Source: Mycobacterium sp. (GTDB lineage: Bacteria; Actinomycetota; Actinomycetes; Mycobacteriales; Mycobacteriaceae). From it: DNA of 62,813 bases. The stretch covers positions 1-62,813 of the forward strand of contig JAHFVD010000025.1 in NCBI GenBank assembly GCA_023264735.1, read 5' to 3'. A model generated the notes under the pieces. That model searched no databases, was not told the origin of the DNA, and saw only the letters and a program-made list of their open reading frames with translations. Positions 61,029-62,813 of this stretch are shown here, one piece after another. Positions within the stretch are counted from its first letter, which is position 1, and each line of letters starts with the position of its first letter. Made by a program: the position numbers and the translations under genes.

Positions 61029-61577
61029 CTGAGCAGAATCCTGATCGGCCTGGTGAGCGCTGCGGGGGCAGCTGCGATCGGTGTACCGGGTGTGGCCACG
61101 GCCGACCCTGAGCCGGCGCCGGCCCCAGTCCTTCCCAACGTCAACGCCTACACGCCGGTGAGCCCGGTGGCGTACACGGCGATGGGGGGCAACTGGTACG
61201 CGTTCGCGGGTCCGCCCGGTGTGGTCTGCGTTCTGGACAAGGGGAACGGCAGCTACGGCTGCAGCGGCGCGCTACCCGGTGCGCCGGGCGGCGCGAATCT
61301 GGTCAGTGCAGGCCCCTCCGGCGAGCCGGGATTCTCGAGCACGGGCGCGTCGATCTACGCCGCGGCCGGTGACGTCAAGCCGTTGCCACCGAATACGCGG
61401 CTGAGCTTTCGTGACGTCAGTTGCGGTGTCGACGGCGGCGGCACCGTCGCGTGTGTGAACAACCACGATCAGGTCGGCTTCGTCGTCGGCCCCGGGGCGA
61501 CGTTCACGTCGGGTCCCAGCCCGATGCTGGATCGGCCGAAGAACAGCAACCCGCTGTTCCCGTCGTTCCCGGGTTGA
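61026..61577 (+). CDS. secreted protein, unknown function
   Basis: A 183-residue exported protein. The signal peptide ends near residue 27 (V-A-T-A-D-P). The mature part is Gly/Pro/Ser rich with four cysteines (V-V-C, Y-G-C-S-G, V-S-C-G, V-A-C-V-N) that could form two disulphides. V-C-V-x-D and N-G-x-Y-G-C-S-G-x-L-P-G resemble a family of mycobacterial secreted proteins. Start is among GTG 61020, GTG 61023 and ATG 61026; ATG is chosen. Confidence 0.75.
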   Translation: MLSRILIGLVSAAGAAAIGVPGVATADPEPAPAPVLPNVNAYTPVSPVAYTAMGGNWYAFAGPPGVVCVLDKGNGSYGCSGALPGAPGGANLVSAGPSGEPGFSSTGASIYAAAGDVKPLPPNTRLSFRDVSCGVDGGGTVACVNNHDQVGFVVGPGATFTSGPSPMLDRPKNSNPLFPSFPG

Positions 61578-61687
61578 GCGTGAGGCGGACTTCGACAGCC
61601 ACATTCACGAATTCGCCGAAGCTGTAGGTGTCGCGCAAAAGTTCGAGTAACCAGCACGACAACTACAGTCTCGCGCGGTGGGCTCGA

Positions 61688-62713
61688 CTAAAAGTGTGAG
61701 TCGTTGACCTCGTGGCCGGGCTTCTCGGCCATCAGGCCGCGGTAGGCCTGCTCGACGTTGGCGCCGTGATTGACCACGGCATCGACTTCGCGGGCGATCG
61801 GCATGTTGAGTCCGTACTTTTCGGCGAACTCCATGATCACGCTGGCGGCCTTGACACCCTCGGCGACCTGATTCATCGAGGCGATGATTTCCTCAATGGT
61901 CTTGCCTGAGCCCAGTTCTTCGCCGACGTGGCGGTTGCGGCTGCGCTTGGACGTGCAGGTCACGATGAGGTCGCCCATGCCGGCCAGGCCGGAAAAGGTG
62001 TCGCGGTGCCCGCCGATGGCCTCACCGAGTCGCGACATCTCGCGGACGGCCCGGGCCATCACCAGCGCCCGCGTGTTCTCGCCGATACCGAGCGAGTAGC
62101 CCATGCCGACGGCGATGGCGTAGACGTTCTTGAGCGCGCCGGCAATCTCGACGCCGACGACGTCGTCGGTGGTGTAGACGCGGAATCGCTTGGTGCGGAA
62201 CATCTTCGCGAGGTTGGCCGCCAGGTGCTGATCCGGCATGGCCAGCACGGCCGCGGCCGCATACCCGTCGGCGACCTCGCGCGCGATGTTCGGGCCGGCG
62301 AGGATGCCGGCCGGGTGGCCGGGCAGCACCTCGTCGATGACTTGGCTCATCCGCATGTTGGTGCCTTGTTCGAGGCCCTTGACCAGGCTCACGACGGGCA
62401 CCCATGGGCGCAGTTCCTTGCTCAGCTCGGCGAGCACGCCGCGGAATCCGTGCGAGGGCACACCCATGACGACGACGTCGGCGCAGTTGGCCGCTTCGGT
62501 GAAATCGGTGGTGGCGCGCAAGGTTTCCGAGAGTTCGACGTCATCGCCCAAGTAGCGGGAATTGCGGTGGTTCTCGTTGATGTCCTTGGCGGTCTCCTCC
62601 GAGCGCACCCACTGCAGCGTCGGCCCCCGGCGGGCGCAGATGGAGGCGACGGTGGTACCCCAGGATCCGCCACCGAGTACGACAACCTTGGGTTCGCGGC
62701 GCGCAGACGTCAT
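61688..62713 (-). CDS. gpsA: NAD(P)-dependent glycerol-3-phosphate dehydrogenase
   Basis: A 341-residue enzyme that makes sn-glycerol-3-phosphate for phospholipids. The cofactor site is V-L-G-G-G-S-W-G-T near residue 12, then V-K-G-L-E, the catalytic lysine in G-A-L-K-N-V-Y-A-I-A-V-G near 195, and T-C-T-S-K-R-S-R-N. It corresponds to Rv0564c, named gpdA1 there. It is the last complete gene; the closing 100 bases of the window hold nothing callable. Confidence 0.95.
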   Translation of the reverse strand: MTSARREPKVVVLGGGSWGTTVASICARRGPTLQWVRSEETAKDINENHRNSRYLGDDVELSETLRATTDFTEAANCADVVVMGVPSHGFRGVLAELSKELRPWVPVVSLVKGLEQGTNMRMSQVIDEVLPGHPAGILAGPNIAREVADGYAAAAVLAMPDQHLAANLAKMFRTKRFRVYTTDDVVGVEIAGALKNVYAIAVGMGYSLGIGENTRALVMARAVREMSRLGEAIGGHRDTFSGLAGMGDLIVTCTSKRSRNRHVGEELGSGKTIEEIIASMNQVAEGVKAASVIMEFAEKYGLNMPIAREVDAVVNHGANVEQAYRGLMAEKPGHEVNDSHF

Positions 62714-62813
62714 GGCATTCAGGGTATGGCGAACACCCCGTTGTTCATGGGGAGTTCGGCAACTGCGATGTGATGTCGCCGCGGTGGTCGTTGCCCTGGT
62801 GGTGTTTGTGCCG

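Overview
The window is a high-GC actinobacterial chromosome segment and is almost certainly mycobacterial, probably a rapidly growing Mycolicibacterium-type species. The evidence is gene order and protein resemblance recalled from Mycobacterium tuberculosis, not a database search. From hemL onward the order follows the M. tuberculosis Rv0524 to Rv0564c block with local insertions and losses. GTGA, ATGA and TTGA stop/start overlaps, GTG and TTG starts and probable leaderless starts are frequent. No rRNA, tRNA, insertion sequence, prophage or CRISPR array was seen.

Layout. 1-5920: a partial amidohydrolase, a GPP34-like protein, a copper-type P1B ATPase behind a CsoR-like operator, an MpaB-like oxygenase with a TetR regulator, and a small secreted protein. 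5949-9096: an extracytoplasmic-function (ECF) sigma factor coupled to a membrane-anchored Rieske protein, divergent from a cupredoxin lipoprotein, a Tat-type metallophosphoesterase and a membrane protein; twin promoter-like sequences lie between the two arms. 9050-9848: two head-to-head deazaflavin-type reductases. 10019-17759: hemL, a histidine phosphatase and the System II cytochrome c maturation genes (TlpA-like, ccdA, resB, resC), then a MinD-like ATPase and two small membrane proteins. 17756-23908: menA, a methylthioadenosine phosphorylase homologue, an epimerase, ahpC-ahpD, a nitronate monooxygenase and a TIGR03085 protein. 23965-30597: a two-component system divergent from a GT2 / DUF2064 / methyltransferase / molybdopterin-cytochrome b operon, and a GT-C-like membrane protein. 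30719-41240: a flavin/F420 protein, an alpha/beta hydrolase, menE, pit flanked by two DUF3349 genes, menB and fadD8-like genes. 41328-54045: an MFS transporter, an acyl-CoA ligase, menC, two DJ-1 family proteins, a bpoC-like hydrolase, menD, mgtA and menG. 54042-62713: an FAD oxidoreductase, menJ divergent from a polyprenyl diphosphate synthase, htpX, an MscS channel, two secreted proteins and glycerol-3-phosphate dehydrogenase.

Together the genes cover most of menaquinone synthesis: side chain (polyprenyl synthase), ring (menD, menC, menE, menB), prenylation (menA), methylation (menG) and side-chain reduction (menJ). Haem synthesis and cytochrome c maturation sit beside them, so much of the block serves electron transport. 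No separate menF or menI was recognised; two alpha/beta hydrolases are candidates for menH.

The most unusual locus is the ECF-Rieske-cupredoxin unit at 5949-9096. Several long-stem hairpins and short dispersed repeats, some inside coding sequence, are a second theme.
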